62,062 bases of DNA from Avibacterium gallinarum (GCF_002921135.1 NZ_PQVJ01000018.1:1-62062), one strand, 5' to 3'; counted from the first letter of the stretch, positions 41,759-50,086 are shown. Translations and numbers: made by a program. Notes: generated from the letters alone by a model not told the origin.

Positions 41759-42999
41759 GTACACTAAATGATAAAAACTGGTGGAGCCGTTTTTACCAAC
41801 GCTGGTTTTCAGGCGGAAAACGCCTTGATAAAGGCAGCGTTGTAGAACCCTTTGTAAGTGAGGCAAGTGGCGCAGGCGAAACGGTAAATGGCGAAACCGC
41901 CTTAAAATTAAGTGCAGTTTGGGCTTGTGTGCGGTTACGCAGTCAAACCATTGCATCACTGCCTTTCCACCTTAAAAATGAGCAACGGCAAATCGCTCGC
42001 GATCACCCTCTTTACAAAATTATTCACGACACGCCCAATGCGGATATGTGTGCCAGTGAGTTTTGGGAAGCGGTGATTGCTAACCTTGATTTATGGGGTA
42101 ACGCCTATTGTCGCATAAATCGGATTGGTGAGCGTGTGGTTGCATTGGATATTCTTGACCCACAGTATATGCAGGTGCAACGCAGTGATAACGGTGAAAT
42201 CCGCTACATTTACACCAAAAATAACGTGGACGGCGGCAATTACGCCGAACGGGATATTTTGCATTTTAGAGGTTTTACCCTTGATGGGTTAATTGGATTA
42301 TCCCCTATTCGCTACCAAGCACAAGTAATGGGCTTGCAAACGGCTGCGAATAATGCCGCCGCCAAAGCCTTTAAGAATAATTTAAAAGCGGGAGGTTTTC
42401 TGAAAACCGGTGAGCGGATTTTATCCGATGAGCAACGCAAGCGCGTGCGAGAGGGGCTAAGCGAATTTGGCAAGCCTGAAAACGCTGGCAAGTGGATGGT
42501 GCTTGAAGCAGGAATGGAACCCGCCAATATGTCAGGCAGTTGGATCAACCCCCAAGACGCTCAATTATTGGAAAGCCGCTATTTTGGGATTGAGGAAATT
42601 TGCCGTGCCTTTGGTGTACCGCCTCAATTAATTTATAGCACGGATAAATCGTCATCTTGGGCATCAAGTGCAGAGCAAATTACGCAAAATTTCCTGACTT
42701 ACTCACTCAATCCAATGCTAAAACGGATTGAACAAACTATTACACGCAAATTGCTGAAACCTGAAGAGCGGTCAAAAATTTACCCTATTTTTAGTGTAGA
42801 AGGGTTATTGCGTGCAGACAGCGCAGGAAGAGCGAGTTTTTACACCGCACTGTTGCAAAATGGCGTAATGACCCGAAACGAAGTGCGGGCATTAGAAAAT
42901 CTCCCCGCCGTGGAGGGCGCAGATCAACTGACTGTACAACTTAATTTGACCGCGATTGATAAAATCGGAAAGGACATAACCAATGACAAACCGAACTAA
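41755..42999 (+). CDS. Portal protein (HK97 family)
   Basis: 414 aa. LKLSAVWACVRLRSQTIASLPFHL, WEAVIANLDLWGNAYCRI and EEICRAFGVPPQLI are hallmark segments of HK97 portals. Forms the dodecameric DNA channel at one capsid vertex. Overlaps TerL by 4 and the protease by 17 bases. Confidence 0.95.
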   Translation: MSTLNDKNWWSRFYQRWFSGGKRLDKGSVVEPFVSEASGAGETVNGETALKLSAVWACVRLRSQTIASLPFHLKNEQRQIARDHPLYKIIHDTPNADMCASEFWEAVIANLDLWGNAYCRINRIGERVVALDILDPQYMQVQRSDNGEIRYIYTKNNVDGGNYAERDILHFRGFTLDGLIGLSPIRYQAQVMGLQTAANNAAAKAFKNNLKAGGFLKTGERILSDEQRKRVREGLSEFGKPENAGKWMVLEAGMEPANMSGSWINPQDAQLLESRYFGIEEICRAFGVPPQLIYSTDKSSSWASSAEQITQNFLTYSLNPMLKRIEQTITRKLLKPEERSKIYPIFSVEGLLRADSAGRASFYTALLQNGVMTRNEVRALENLPAVEGADQLTVQLNLTAIDKIGKDITNDKPN

Positions 43000-43642
43000 A
43001 GATCTCTTATTTAAAGCCGAAGCCATCAAAGAAGATGGCTTTTTTTCGGGCTATTGCAACGTGTTTGATGTGAAAGATGCCTACGATGAGATCGTACGCA
43101 AAGGGGCATTTTTAGACACCATCAAGATGTGGAAAGAGCAAGGCAAAATGCCGCCGGTATTATGGAACCACGACCGTGATCAGCCTATCGGCGTATGGAC
43201 ACTGCTTAAAGAAGATGAGAAAGGCTTATACGGCGAAGGGCGATTACTGATTAACGACGTGGCAAAAGCCAAAGAAGTGCACGCTTTAATGATGGCGGGT
43301 GCCATTGATGGGCTCTCTATTGGCTATCGGGTAAATAAGTGGGCCTATGATGAAAAAGAGGACTCGACAGAATTACTTGCCATTGAGTTAAGAGAAATCT
43401 CGGTAGTTACTTTTCCCGCCAATGAGGCAAGTCGTGTGGAAAAAGTGAAATCCGTGTTAGAGAAAGGCAGATTGCCTACTCTTGCCGAATTTGAGAAAGC
43501 CCTAAGAGATTTAGGGTTTTCACGAACACAAGCCGTAACTGTTGCTAGCTACGGCTTGAAAAAACTCATTCAGGGCGAGCCTGAAGAAAAATCACTTAGC
43601 AACGCATTAACCATTCTTAAATCCATTACGGGAGAACATTAA
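42983..43642 (+). CDS. Prohead protease (HK97 U35 type)
   Basis: 219 aa serine protease that matures the capsid. WNHDRDQPIGVW carries the catalytic His, and GAIDGLSIGYRV the catalytic Ser. The C-terminal tail (from about residue 155) is a typical scaffold-binding extension. Confidence 0.93.
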   Translation: MTNRTKDLLFKAEAIKEDGFFSGYCNVFDVKDAYDEIVRKGAFLDTIKMWKEQGKMPPVLWNHDRDQPIGVWTLLKEDEKGLYGEGRLLINDVAKAKEVHALMMAGAIDGLSIGYRVNKWAYDEKEDSTELLAIELREISVVTFPANEASRVEKVKSVLEKGRLPTLAEFEKALRDLGFSRTQAVTVASYGLKKLIQGEPEEKSLSNALTILKSITGEH

Positions 43643-43643
43643 T

Positions 43644-44843
43644 ATGTCAGAAACAGAAAAAAATCTTGAACAGCTCGCCAGCGAGTTTAAAAAAGCTACC
43701 GACCAAGTAAAAGGGTTAGGTGAAGAACTACAAGGTAAAATGGCGAACAACGAAAAAGGCTTAGAGGGCTTAAAAGCGCAAGTTGATGAAGCCTTAACTT
43801 CAATGAACGAAGCGAAAAGCCGATTAGATGAGTTAGAGCAAAAAGCCGCTCGTCGTGGTGGAGCCAATGAGACCGCTGAAAAATCCTTAGTAGAACAGTT
43901 AATGGAATCAGACAGTTTCCAAAAATTTATGCAAGATCCACGCAAAGGCAATTCCGCCCATTTATCCGTAAAAGCCACCATTACCAGTGCGACGACGAAT
44001 ACGGCAGGTGCAGCAGGAGCATTAATCCCTGAGCATAAATTACCGGGTGTGTTAACCCCACCCGATCAGGCACTCACTATTCGCGACTTGTTAGCCAAAG
44101 GCACAACGCAAAGTAACTCCATCACCTACATTCGTGAAACCGGCTTTACCAATGGGGCGGCGTATCAAGTGAATGAGGGGGATAAAAAAGCCCAATCCGA
44201 TATTAAATTTGACGAAGTAACGCTGGGGGTTAAAACCATTGCCCATTATATGAAAGCCTCTCGTCAAATTTTAGACGATGCACCAATGTTACAAAGCTAC
44301 ATTAACGGTCGCTTAATTTATGGCTTAAAGCTGTTTGAAGATCGCCAATTATTAAACGGAGATGGGTCAAGTGGTGCCTTACACGGGATTTTACCGCAAG
44401 CTACTGCGTTTGCAGATCCCGCAAAATTGGCGACCTACACCATCATTGATCAACTGCGATTAGCACAATTACAAGCCTTAATTGCAGAATATCCAGCCAC
44501 AGGCTATGTGCTTAACCCTATCGATTGGACAAAAATTGAGTTGGAAAAAGACGGTATGGGGCGTAACATTATTGGCAATCCACAAGGTACCGCACAGCCA
44601 ACTTTATGGGGCTTACCGGTGGTGCAAACACAAGCAATGAACGCAGGCACTTTCTTGACTGGGGCATTTAGTCTCGGTGCACAAGTGTTTGACCGTCAGG
44701 CTTCAGCCATCGCCATTGCAACGGAAAACGAAGATGACTTTGTGCGCAACTTAGTGACCATTTTGGCGGAAGAGCGTTTAGCCCTTGCGGTATATCGTCC
44801 AGAGGCCTTTATCAAAGGCACACTTGCCGCGAAAACGAAATAA
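43644..44843 (+). CDS. Major capsid protein (HK97 fold)
   Basis: 399 aa. The N-terminal about 105 residues form a coiled-coil delta domain that acts as scaffold and is removed by the protease. The mature part contains LIPEHKLPGVLTPPDQALTI, GVKTIAHYMKASRQILDDAP and the C-terminal P-domain. ACGGGAGAACATTAAT precedes the ATG. Confidence 0.95.
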   Translation: MSETEKNLEQLASEFKKATDQVKGLGEELQGKMANNEKGLEGLKAQVDEALTSMNEAKSRLDELEQKAARRGGANETAEKSLVEQLMESDSFQKFMQDPRKGNSAHLSVKATITSATTNTAGAAGALIPEHKLPGVLTPPDQALTIRDLLAKGTTQSNSITYIRETGFTNGAAYQVNEGDKKAQSDIKFDEVTLGVKTIAHYMKASRQILDDAPMLQSYINGRLIYGLKLFEDRQLLNGDGSSGALHGILPQATAFADPAKLATYTIIDQLRLAQLQALIAEYPATGYVLNPIDWTKIELEKDGMGRNIIGNPQGTAQPTLWGLPVVQTQAMNAGTFLTGAFSLGAQVFDRQASAIAIATENEDDFVRNLVTILAEERLALAVYRPEAFIKGTLAAKTK

Positions 44844-44850
44844 CCCTTAA

Positions 44851-44881
44851 CACCGCACAACTCAAGTGCGGTGCTTTTTTT
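44851..44881 (+). terminator. Uptake-signal terminator after capsid gene
   Basis: CACCGCAC aactcaa GTGCGGTG then C and seven Ts: an inverted uptake-signal pair that also forms a proper intrinsic terminator inside the late operon. Q-modified polymerase should pass. Confidence 0.75.
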
Positions 44882-44895
44882 GGAGATTTTTACCA

Positions 44896-45210
44896 ATGCT
44901 TATCTCGCTTGAGCTTATCAAACAACATTGCCGTATTGATCATAACGAGGAAAATACCCTCTTAACCCAATATGAAACCGCCGCGCAAACCTACCTTGAA
45001 AGCCAACTTGGGCGCAAACTCTATCTAGATAGTGTGCCTGAAGAAGAGTCAATGGGACTTGTGGCAAATGCGGCAATTAAACAGGCAATGCTAATGACCA
45101 TTGCCCACTGGTATGAACATCGAGAAAGCGTTGTAGTAGGTATAACCTCTAAAGAAATTGAGCAAGGTGTTTGGCGGCTGATACAACCTTACCGATTAAT
45201 GGGGGTGTAA
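44896..45210 (+). CDS. Head-tail connector (gp6-like)
   Basis: 104 aa from ATG 44896 (MLISLELIKQHCRIDHNEEN), the typical opening of HK97 gp6-like adaptor proteins that ring the portal. TTTTTGGAGATTTTTACCA precedes it; an ATG ten codons upstream lies in the terminator and is unlikely. Confidence 0.88.
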   Translation: MLISLELIKQHCRIDHNEENTLLTQYETAAQTYLESQLGRKLYLDSVPEEESMGLVANAAIKQAMLMTIAHWYEHRESVVVGITSKEIEQGVWRLIQPYRLMGV

Positions 45211-45534
45211 ATGCAAATTGGCAAACTGCGTCATCGTATCAAGATACAGCAGCAAATCAACACCCAAAACGACTACGGCGCATTGGTTGCGCAGTGGCAA
45301 GACGTTGTCAGATGTTGGGCGGAAGTCAAACCTTTAACGGGGAAAGAATATTTTTCCGCGCAACAGGTGCAGTCGGAAGTTACCGTGCAAATTTGGTTAC
45401 GTTATCGGGCAGGTATTACACCCACAATGCGAGTCGTTTTTGGTGAGCGACATTTTGAAATCGTCGAAGTGCTGAATTACCAAGGACGAAGCACCGCATT
45501 GCAATTACTGTGTAAGGAAAAAGTCAATGGCTAG
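45211..45534 (+). CDS. Head closure protein
   Basis: 107 aa, MQIGKLRHRIKIQQQINTQNDYGALVAQW..., the family of phage head-tail adaptor/head-closure proteins (SPP1 gp16-like). Begins directly after the connector stop. Confidence 0.88.
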   Translation: MQIGKLRHRIKIQQQINTQNDYGALVAQWQDVVRCWAEVKPLTGKEYFSAQQVQSEVTVQIWLRYRAGITPTMRVVFGERHFEIVEVLNYQGRSTALQLLCKEKVNG

Positions 45535-46006
45535 CACAGTCAAAGTGGAAGGATTAAGGGCGTTGTCGGCGGCAATGAAAGAACTCGGCCGAAAAGCAAG
45601 TAACCGTATTGCCGTTAAAGCAATGCGAAAAGGTGGGGCGATTGTACGCGACAAAGCACGCAATAATGCCCCAACCTTAAAAGAGAAAGTGCCGCACCGA
45701 CGTGCAGGTACATTAAAAAAAGCCATTCAATCCAAAACCAAAATTGGACGAAATGGCAAAACTAACACCTATATTGGTGTAAAAAAGCTTTCGGGTAAGC
45801 AAATCGAAAAATTTAAAGCCAAAACACAGAAAGGTGGGGCGTATAACCCTAACGATCCGTATTATTGGCGATTTGTTGAGTTCGGCACATCAAAAATGCC
45901 GGCACGCCCTTTCTTGCGTACTGCCTTTGAGCAAACGAAAGACCAAGCCGCTAATGCCATTATTACTACCTTACGAGAGGAAATCTTAAGGGAAGGAAAC
46001 AAATGA
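45527..46006 (+). CDS. HK97 gp10-type tail-completion protein
   Basis: 159 aa, VKVEGLRALSAAMKELGRKA then a basic region and YYWRFVEFGTSKMPARPFLRTAFEQ, the signature of the HK97-gp10 family at the head-tail joint. Overlaps both neighbours by 8 and 4 bases. Confidence 0.9.
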   Translation: MASTVKVEGLRALSAAMKELGRKASNRIAVKAMRKGGAIVRDKARNNAPTLKEKVPHRRAGTLKKAIQSKTKIGRNGKTNTYIGVKKLSGKQIEKFKAKTQKGGAYNPNDPYYWRFVEFGTSKMPARPFLRTAFEQTKDQAANAIITTLREEILREGNK

Positions 46007-46347
46007 TCCAACACGACTTATTTAACGCCCTGTCGCCTTTGGTTGCAGGGCGTTGTTTTTATGAAGTGATCCCTGATACCAATACGACCTATCCCGTCAT
46101 TGTGTATCAATTCCCCACCATCACCCCAAATTCTGCCCTAGAAGATGGGGATTTAGATGATTACCAAGTGCAAATCGACATTTACAGCAATCAAGTGGAT
46201 GACATCTTTAACTTGCGCGAAGCATTGTTTGAAGCGATAGAAGATGAATTTGATTTTGCCGAACGCATTTCGGATTTTAGTGATTATGAACCCGATACCA
46301 AGCTACACCGCCGTGTAGTGACGTATCAAATAGCTTATGGAGAATAA
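46003..46347 (+). CDS. Tail terminator/completion protein (DUF3168-like)
   Basis: 114 aa, MIQHDLFNALSPLVAGRCFYEVIPDTNTTYPVIVYQ, typical of DUF3168/gpU-like tail terminators that cap the tube. Confidence 0.85.
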   Translation: MIQHDLFNALSPLVAGRCFYEVIPDTNTTYPVIVYQFPTITPNSALEDGDLDDYQVQIDIYSNQVDDIFNLREALFEAIEDEFDFAERISDFSDYEPDTKLHRRVVTYQIAYGE

Positions 46348-46350
46348 CTT

Positions 46351-47004
46351 ATGGCCACACAAACCACCCCATTTCAGGGGACAAAATTTTATATCGGCAA
46401 GGGCGTTGAAGCGGAAAAAAGTATCACCGCGTGCGAAATTACTCCTAATGCCAAAATCACCGTAGCCAATAGCGGTTACAAAAAGGGGGATTTGCTCCGC
46501 ATTACTGGGCTTGGCTCGTTAGACGGCTATTACCCAGTGAAAGAAGTGCAAACCAACGACATCCTTTTTGCCGATGAAGTGAATTGGGCGGGACAAGATA
46601 AGCCAACTAGCTTTACCAACGCCAAAGTGGCGCGTGTAACCTGGTCTTCCAACTTCTGTGCCATCAAAAACATTGAAAAAGACGGCGACACGCTTTCGGA
46701 AGAAGATGTTACCACGATGTGTAGCGAAGGCACTGAAACCGAACCGGGCGATATTGAGTTTGGTAACGTCAAACTCACATTCTTTTGGGCACCCGCTACC
46801 GCAATGCAAGCGGATTTGCGTAAGAAGTTCTACGGCAAAGAAACGTTCCCTTATTTGATTGTGTTCAAAAATAATCAAGGATCGCTTTACGGCACAGGCT
46901 TTATCCAAACCAGCACCAACATTAGCGGTGAGGTCAAAGGCAAGTTTGAATCAGGCGTAACCATTAAACAATCCAAACGTGATTATTTATTACCAGTCGC
47001 ATAA
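46351..47004 (+). CDS. Major tail tube protein
   Basis: 217 aa; N-terminal TPFQGTKFYIGKG and GVTIKQSKRDYLLPV at the end fit phage tail tube proteins. Position between the tail terminator and the chaperones supports this. An uptake-signal terminator follows. Confidence 0.85.
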   Translation: MATQTTPFQGTKFYIGKGVEAEKSITACEITPNAKITVANSGYKKGDLLRITGLGSLDGYYPVKEVQTNDILFADEVNWAGQDKPTSFTNAKVARVTWSSNFCAIKNIEKDGDTLSEEDVTTMCSEGTETEPGDIEFGNVKLTFFWAPATAMQADLRKKFYGKETFPYLIVFKNNQGSLYGTGFIQTSTNISGEVKGKFESGVTIKQSKRDYLLPVA

Positions 47005-47008
47005 TCCA

Positions 47009-47039
47009 CCACCGCACGATAAAAAGTGCGGTGTTTTTT
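47009..47039 (+). terminator. Uptake-signal terminator after tail tube gene
   Basis: CACCGCAC gataaaaa GTGCGGTG followed by TTTTTTA. Second example in the late operon of an inverted uptake pair serving as terminator. Confidence 0.72.
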
Positions 47040-47064
47040 ATAAACATTTTAAGGAAATCAACAA

Positions 47065-47478
47065 ATGAAAGGTACAAGAGATTTATTATTGGCTACCAAA
47101 CCTAAACTCAAAAAAATTGAGATTGACGGCGCAGACTATTTTATTCGCGAATTAACCGTGGGTGAAGTGAATGAACAAATTTACGGTCAACAGCACCGTT
47201 TAATGCGAATTGCTAAAGAGCAAGGCATTGAGTTGAACTTAGAGAATGAAGAGGAACTCACTAAGCAATTGACGCAAATCTATGATCCTTATGCGTTATC
47301 CCGAACCTTAGCAATGCGTTTGTGCGATGAGCAAGGGAAAAATCTGTTTGAACCGAATAACAACGCCGATTTAGAGGCGCTTTCTCAGCTAGATAATGAC
47401 ATCTTTAAGAAATTAACCGATGCCATTAAGAGTGAGGAAGAGACAAAAAACTCACCGCCCGACGCAAGTTCCAATTAA
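47065..47478 (+). CDS. Tail assembly chaperone gpG-like
   Basis: 137 aa; coats the tape measure during tail assembly. TTAAGGAAATCAACAA precedes the ATG. Its last codons contain the slippery sequence A AAA AAC, so a fraction of ribosomes make a longer gpGT fusion with the next frame, as in lambda. Confidence 0.88.
   Translation: MKGTRDLLLATKPKLKKIEIDGADYFIRELTVGEVNEQIYGQQHRLMRIAKEQGIELNLENEEELTKQLTQIYDPYALSRTLAMRLCDEQGKNLFEPNNNADLEALSQLDNDIFKKLTDAIKSEEETKNSPPDASSN
47445..47451 (+). promoter_or_regulatory. Programmed -1 frameshift site
   Basis: A AAA AAC in the zero frame of the gpG-like gene (codons ACA AAA AAC) fits X XXY YYZ exactly. A shift back by one base continues CTC ACC GCC CGA and runs open to 47759. 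The zero frame ends only 27 bases later at 47478. Confidence 0.85.
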
Positions 47479-47759
47479 CCCTCTCCCTTGCGTTGGGCAA
47501 AACGCTATCAGAAATCGAATCAATGCCAGAGCGCCACTTGCAAGAATATGAACAATTCTACCAAGAACAACCGTTCGGCTTGTGGCGTGAAGATTATCGC
47601 ACCGCACAAATTGCCTATCTTTTAGCGGCGATTAACAGCGATCCGAAAAAAGACAGCCCAAAACTCACCGAGTTTATGCCGTTTTTTGCTAACCAAAGTG
47701 CGGTGGAAAATAACCAAGATTTTGATGATGGTAGCGAGATGTTTTTGGCTCAAAGATAA
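47452..47759 (+). CDS. Tail assembly chaperone gpT-like extension
   Basis: Frame reached only by the -1 shift; codes for about 100 residues after the join (LTARRKFQLTLSLALGKTLSEI... FGLWREDYRTAQIAYLLA), the typical gpT part that binds the tail tube protein. A TTG at 47493 lacks a ribosome-binding site, so the fusion is the expected product. Confidence 0.85.
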
Positions 47760-47762
47760 AAC

Positions 47763-47796
47763 AAACCCCGAAGCGTTTGCAGCACTTCGGGGTTTT
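47763..47796 (+). terminator. Terminator after tail chaperone genes
   Basis: CCCCGAAG (47766-47773) pairs with CTTCGGGG (47785-47792), then TTTT. Separates the chaperones from the moron block. Confidence 0.8.
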
Positions 47797-47833
47797 CATT
47801 CCTAATAATCCATACTTAAAAGGAATAATTTAT

Positions 47834-48043
47834 ATGCAGGATTATAGCAGTATTAGTAATGTAATCAAACTTATTTTAGGTTTCTTCGTGGGAGGAAATA
47901 TGAGCGAACAAGGTGCAGATAAAGCAGGGAAAGATATTGCGACTGGATTACGTTTTCTCTTTAAAAGCTGTGGATTAGCAATATGTATAGGTGTCATTTT
48001 ATGGCTGTTGCCTGATTTAATCACTGCGATCCGTTGGTGGTGA
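47834..48043 (+). CDS. Small membrane protein, moron block
   Basis: 69 aa from ATG 47834 (MQDYSSISNVIKLILGFFVG) with AAAAGGAATAATTTAT upstream. Two hydrophobic segments (VIKLILGFFVGG and GLAICIGVILWLLPDL). Not part of any known tail module; the first of several extra genes between chaperones and tape measure. Confidence 0.65.
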   Translation: MQDYSSISNVIKLILGFFVGGNMSEQGADKAGKDIATGLRFLFKSCGLAICIGVILWLLPDLITAIRWW

Positions 48044-48117
48044 TGTGATCTCTATCACTTTAAAACTCGCCTGATTTTGGTATGATTAACTCCTATTTTT
48101 TAGTTTAGGAGTTAATT

Positions 48118-48513
48118 ATGAAAAAATTAGTATTAATTGGATTGGTTAGTGCGGTATTGGCGGGGTGTGCAACTAATTTGACTCAAGAACAAATTGCCGC
48201 CGCGGATTACGGCAATTATCCAGCTAACTATCAAAATATAGTCAAATCCTATTATGAGGAAGTTGCAAAAGATCCAGATAGCTTAAAATATAAAGAAATC
48301 ACAAAACCAGCTCGAGTTTGGATAAAGGATTTTGGCACATATAAATTCGGTTATCTAACGTGTGTGACATTGAATGGTAAAAATTCGTATGGAGCATATA
48401 CAGGTTATAAGACCCAAGCACTTTTAATAAAGGATGATGTAGTTATTCACAATATTCAAGATGTGATAGCACATAATTCAATGCGAAATACGACTTTTTG
48501 CTCTAAGAAATAA
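48118..48513 (+). CDS. Lipoprotein of unknown function, moron
   Basis: 131 aa with lipoprotein signal MKKLVLIGLVSAVLAGCATN (lipobox LAGC). The mature part has ADYGNYPANYQNIVKSYYEE and two further cysteines. A TATGAT -10-like box lies about 35 bp upstream and a terminator follows, so it forms its own transcription unit. Outer-membrane lipoproteins in prophages can block superinfection; that role is inferred. Confidence 0.75.
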   Translation: MKKLVLIGLVSAVLAGCATNLTQEQIAAADYGNYPANYQNIVKSYYEEVAKDPDSLKYKEITKPARVWIKDFGTYKFGYLTCVTLNGKNSYGAYTGYKTQALLIKDDVVIHNIQDVIAHNSMRNTTFCSKK

Positions 48514-48529
48514 CTATATTATTATCACA

Positions 48530-48560
48530 AACCCTGTTGACCTCAACGGGGTTTTCTTTT
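48530..48560 (+). terminator. Terminator after lipoprotein gene
   Basis: AACCCTGTTGA cc TCAACGGGGTT, 11-bp stem with one G-T pair, followed by TTCTTTT. Confidence 0.75.
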
Positions 48561-48640
48561 ATATTAACCTCATAGGTGTCGTAACCTTAAAACAGGCGGT
48601 AATCCGCAACCGAAATCCAATGCGGTTTTTTTGTATCTAG
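48561..48640 (+). other. Spacer with second terminator-like hairpin
   Basis: Gene-free stretch. CCGCA (48604-48608) pairs with TGCGG (48621-48625) and is followed by seven Ts, directly before the conserved element at 48625-48673. A transcript reaching the C4-like RNA from the left would have to pass this stop, so the RNA probably has its own promoter. Confidence 0.5.
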
Positions 48641-48673
48641 AATTTGGTGTTTCTCCTTTTCTCAGCCAAATTT
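48625..48673 (+). promoter_or_regulatory. Conserved hairpin upstream of C4-like RNA B
   Basis: TTTTTTTGTATCTAG followed by AATTTGG...CCAAATT with an 18-base loop containing CTCCTTTTCTC. Nearly identical to the block at 36096-36141 on the other strand: the loop differs at one position (CAGCC here, CAACC there). Lies 30 bases before C4-like RNA B. Confidence 0.65.
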
Positions 48674-48703
48674 AGTAAACGAAAAACGGTATATTTGCTC
48701 AAT

Positions 48704-48778
48704 GTCGAGAGGGTGAGGAATACAATACCTTCGGGGAATAACTCCAGCCATCCTGTTTTGGCTTTCGAACCTCTCGGC
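48704..48778 (+). ncRNA. C4-like antisense RNA B
   Basis: Closing stem GTCGAGAGG/CCTCTCGGC (9 bp, one G-T pair), the shared GTGAGGAA motif, and an inner hairpin GCCA/TGGC whose eight-base loop TCCTGTTT (48751-48758) is fully complementary to AAACAGGA at 48825-48832, the ribosome-binding site of the antirepressor downstream. Stems differ in sequence from copy A but keep pairing, and each loop matches its own target. Strong evidence for an antisense RNA of the P1/P7 C4 kind. Confidence 0.8.
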
Positions 48779-48840
48779 ACCAACCATATTCATTATGAAT
48801 ATAGTTGATAATTTCGAAAAATATAAACAGGAGATGGATT

Positions 48841-49674
48841 ATGTCTAATCTAATTTCAACTCAAACACTTCAATTTCACAATCAATCTTTAGTTACTTTT
48901 GAACAAAACGGTACATACTACACTGCAATGAAACCGATTTGTGAAAATATTGGACTGCAATGGGAATCTCAATTTAATCGTATTAAACGTGATGATGTTT
49001 TAAAGTCAACTGTTCTTATCATAAGAATGGTTGCCGAAGATGGGAAAGAACGCCAAATGCTCTGCCTCCCAATCCAATACCTTAACGGCTGGTTATTTGG
49101 CATTGATGTAAAACGTGTGAAACCTGAAATCAGAGAAACCTTGATTACATACAAAAGAGAATGCTATCAGGCGTTGTTTGATTATTGGAATAAAGGCAAG
49201 GCAGAAAGATCGCAAACCACAGTTGATGATCGCACAGGTTTACGCGATGCAGTCAATATGCTAGTGAGCAAAAAAGGTTTAATCTACTCTGACGCTTATC
49301 AGCTAATCCATCAACGCTTTAATGTAAATCACATTGACGAATTAAGTAGAGAGCAACTACCGCAAGCGGTGGAATATGCTCACAAAATTATCTTAGAAGG
49401 TGAATTGATTATTCCAGAAAAACAAGAATATATTTCCATTGGGCTTAATACCGCCCAAGCTTTAGTGAAATTTCATCGTCTCGCGGTCGCCAAAGCCCAA
49501 AAAGCGGAAACAGCATTGCGACAAATTCACCAAATAATGGGCTATGAGCCTTACGTCCGCAATGATTTAGCGGCAGGGCTTTTTGACATTCACCACGAAT
49601 TTACGGTTTGGCTCAATGATTTTGAACAAGCAGTAACCGCAGCAACAATGCCAAAATTAGGCTATGTGAAATAA
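48841..49674 (+). CDS. ant: P22-type antirepressor
   Basis: 277 aa from ATG 48841 (MSNLISTQTLQFHNQSLVTF). N-terminal P22_AR_N-type domain to about residue 120 (YYTAMKPICENIGLQWESQFNRI ... LPIQYLNGWLFGID ... YKRECYQALFDYW), and a C-terminal domain with SDAYQLIHQRFNVNHIDEL. Binding a phage repressor would induce lytic growth. Start follows AAACAGGAGATGGATT, which is the target of the C4-like RNA upstream. Silenced in the lysogen by that RNA, by analogy with P1. Confidence 0.88.
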   Translation: MSNLISTQTLQFHNQSLVTFEQNGTYYTAMKPICENIGLQWESQFNRIKRDDVLKSTVLIIRMVAEDGKERQMLCLPIQYLNGWLFGIDVKRVKPEIRETLITYKRECYQALFDYWNKGKAERSQTTVDDRTGLRDAVNMLVSKKGLIYSDAYQLIHQRFNVNHIDELSREQLPQAVEYAHKIILEGELIIPEKQEYISIGLNTAQALVKFHRLAVAKAQKAETALRQIHQIMGYEPYVRNDLAAGLFDIHHEFTVWLNDFEQAVTAATMPKLGYVK

Positions 49675-49689
49675 ATTTCACAAAAAATC

Positions 49690-49713
49690 ACCGCACTTTA
49701 GTTTAAGTGCGGT
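49690..49713. repeat. Inverted uptake-signal pair after ant
   Basis: ACCGCACTT tagttt AAGTGCGGT, a 9-bp stem 15 bases after the ant stop. No T-run follows, so readthrough into the DUF2513-like gene is likely. Confidence 0.55.
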
Positions 49714-49727
49714 TGCAGGAGAATCAA

Positions 49728-50033
49728 ATGAAACGAAATTGGGAGCTTATCCGCAAAATTTTGTTCAAATTGGCACTTACGTCATTAGACAATGGAGGCA
49801 TAAAAGGCTTTCCGCCCGCGGTGGTGGAATATCACTACCTATTGTTGAAGCAATCACAATTAATTGATTCTCAACATAAGCTAACGTGGCAAGGACACGA
49901 GTTTCTCGACAAAATCCGAAATGATACCGCGTGGAATAAAATTAAACAAACCATTAAAACCAAAGGGATTGATTTATCTTTTGAGGCAATCAAATTAGCA
50001 GGAAAAAGTTTATTGTTTTCTTTATTGAAATAG
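49728..50033 (+). CDS. DUF2513-like protein
   Basis: 101 aa from ATG 49728 (MKRNWELIRKILFKLALTSL), with CAGGAGAATCAA upstream. The opening K/RNWELIRKIL and VVEYHYLLLKQSQLID ... LTWQGHEFLDKIRND fit the DUF2513 winged-helix-like family, common in phages and plasmids near regulators. Role unknown. Confidence 0.75.
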   Translation: MKRNWELIRKILFKLALTSLDNGGIKGFPPAVVEYHYLLLKQSQLIDSQHKLTWQGHEFLDKIRNDTAWNKIKQTIKTKGIDLSFEAIKLAGKSLLFSLLK

Positions 50034-50086
50034 CTTGACTGCCAGTGGGGATTTGGTAGATTGGAAAATAAAATTTAGGAGGGAAT

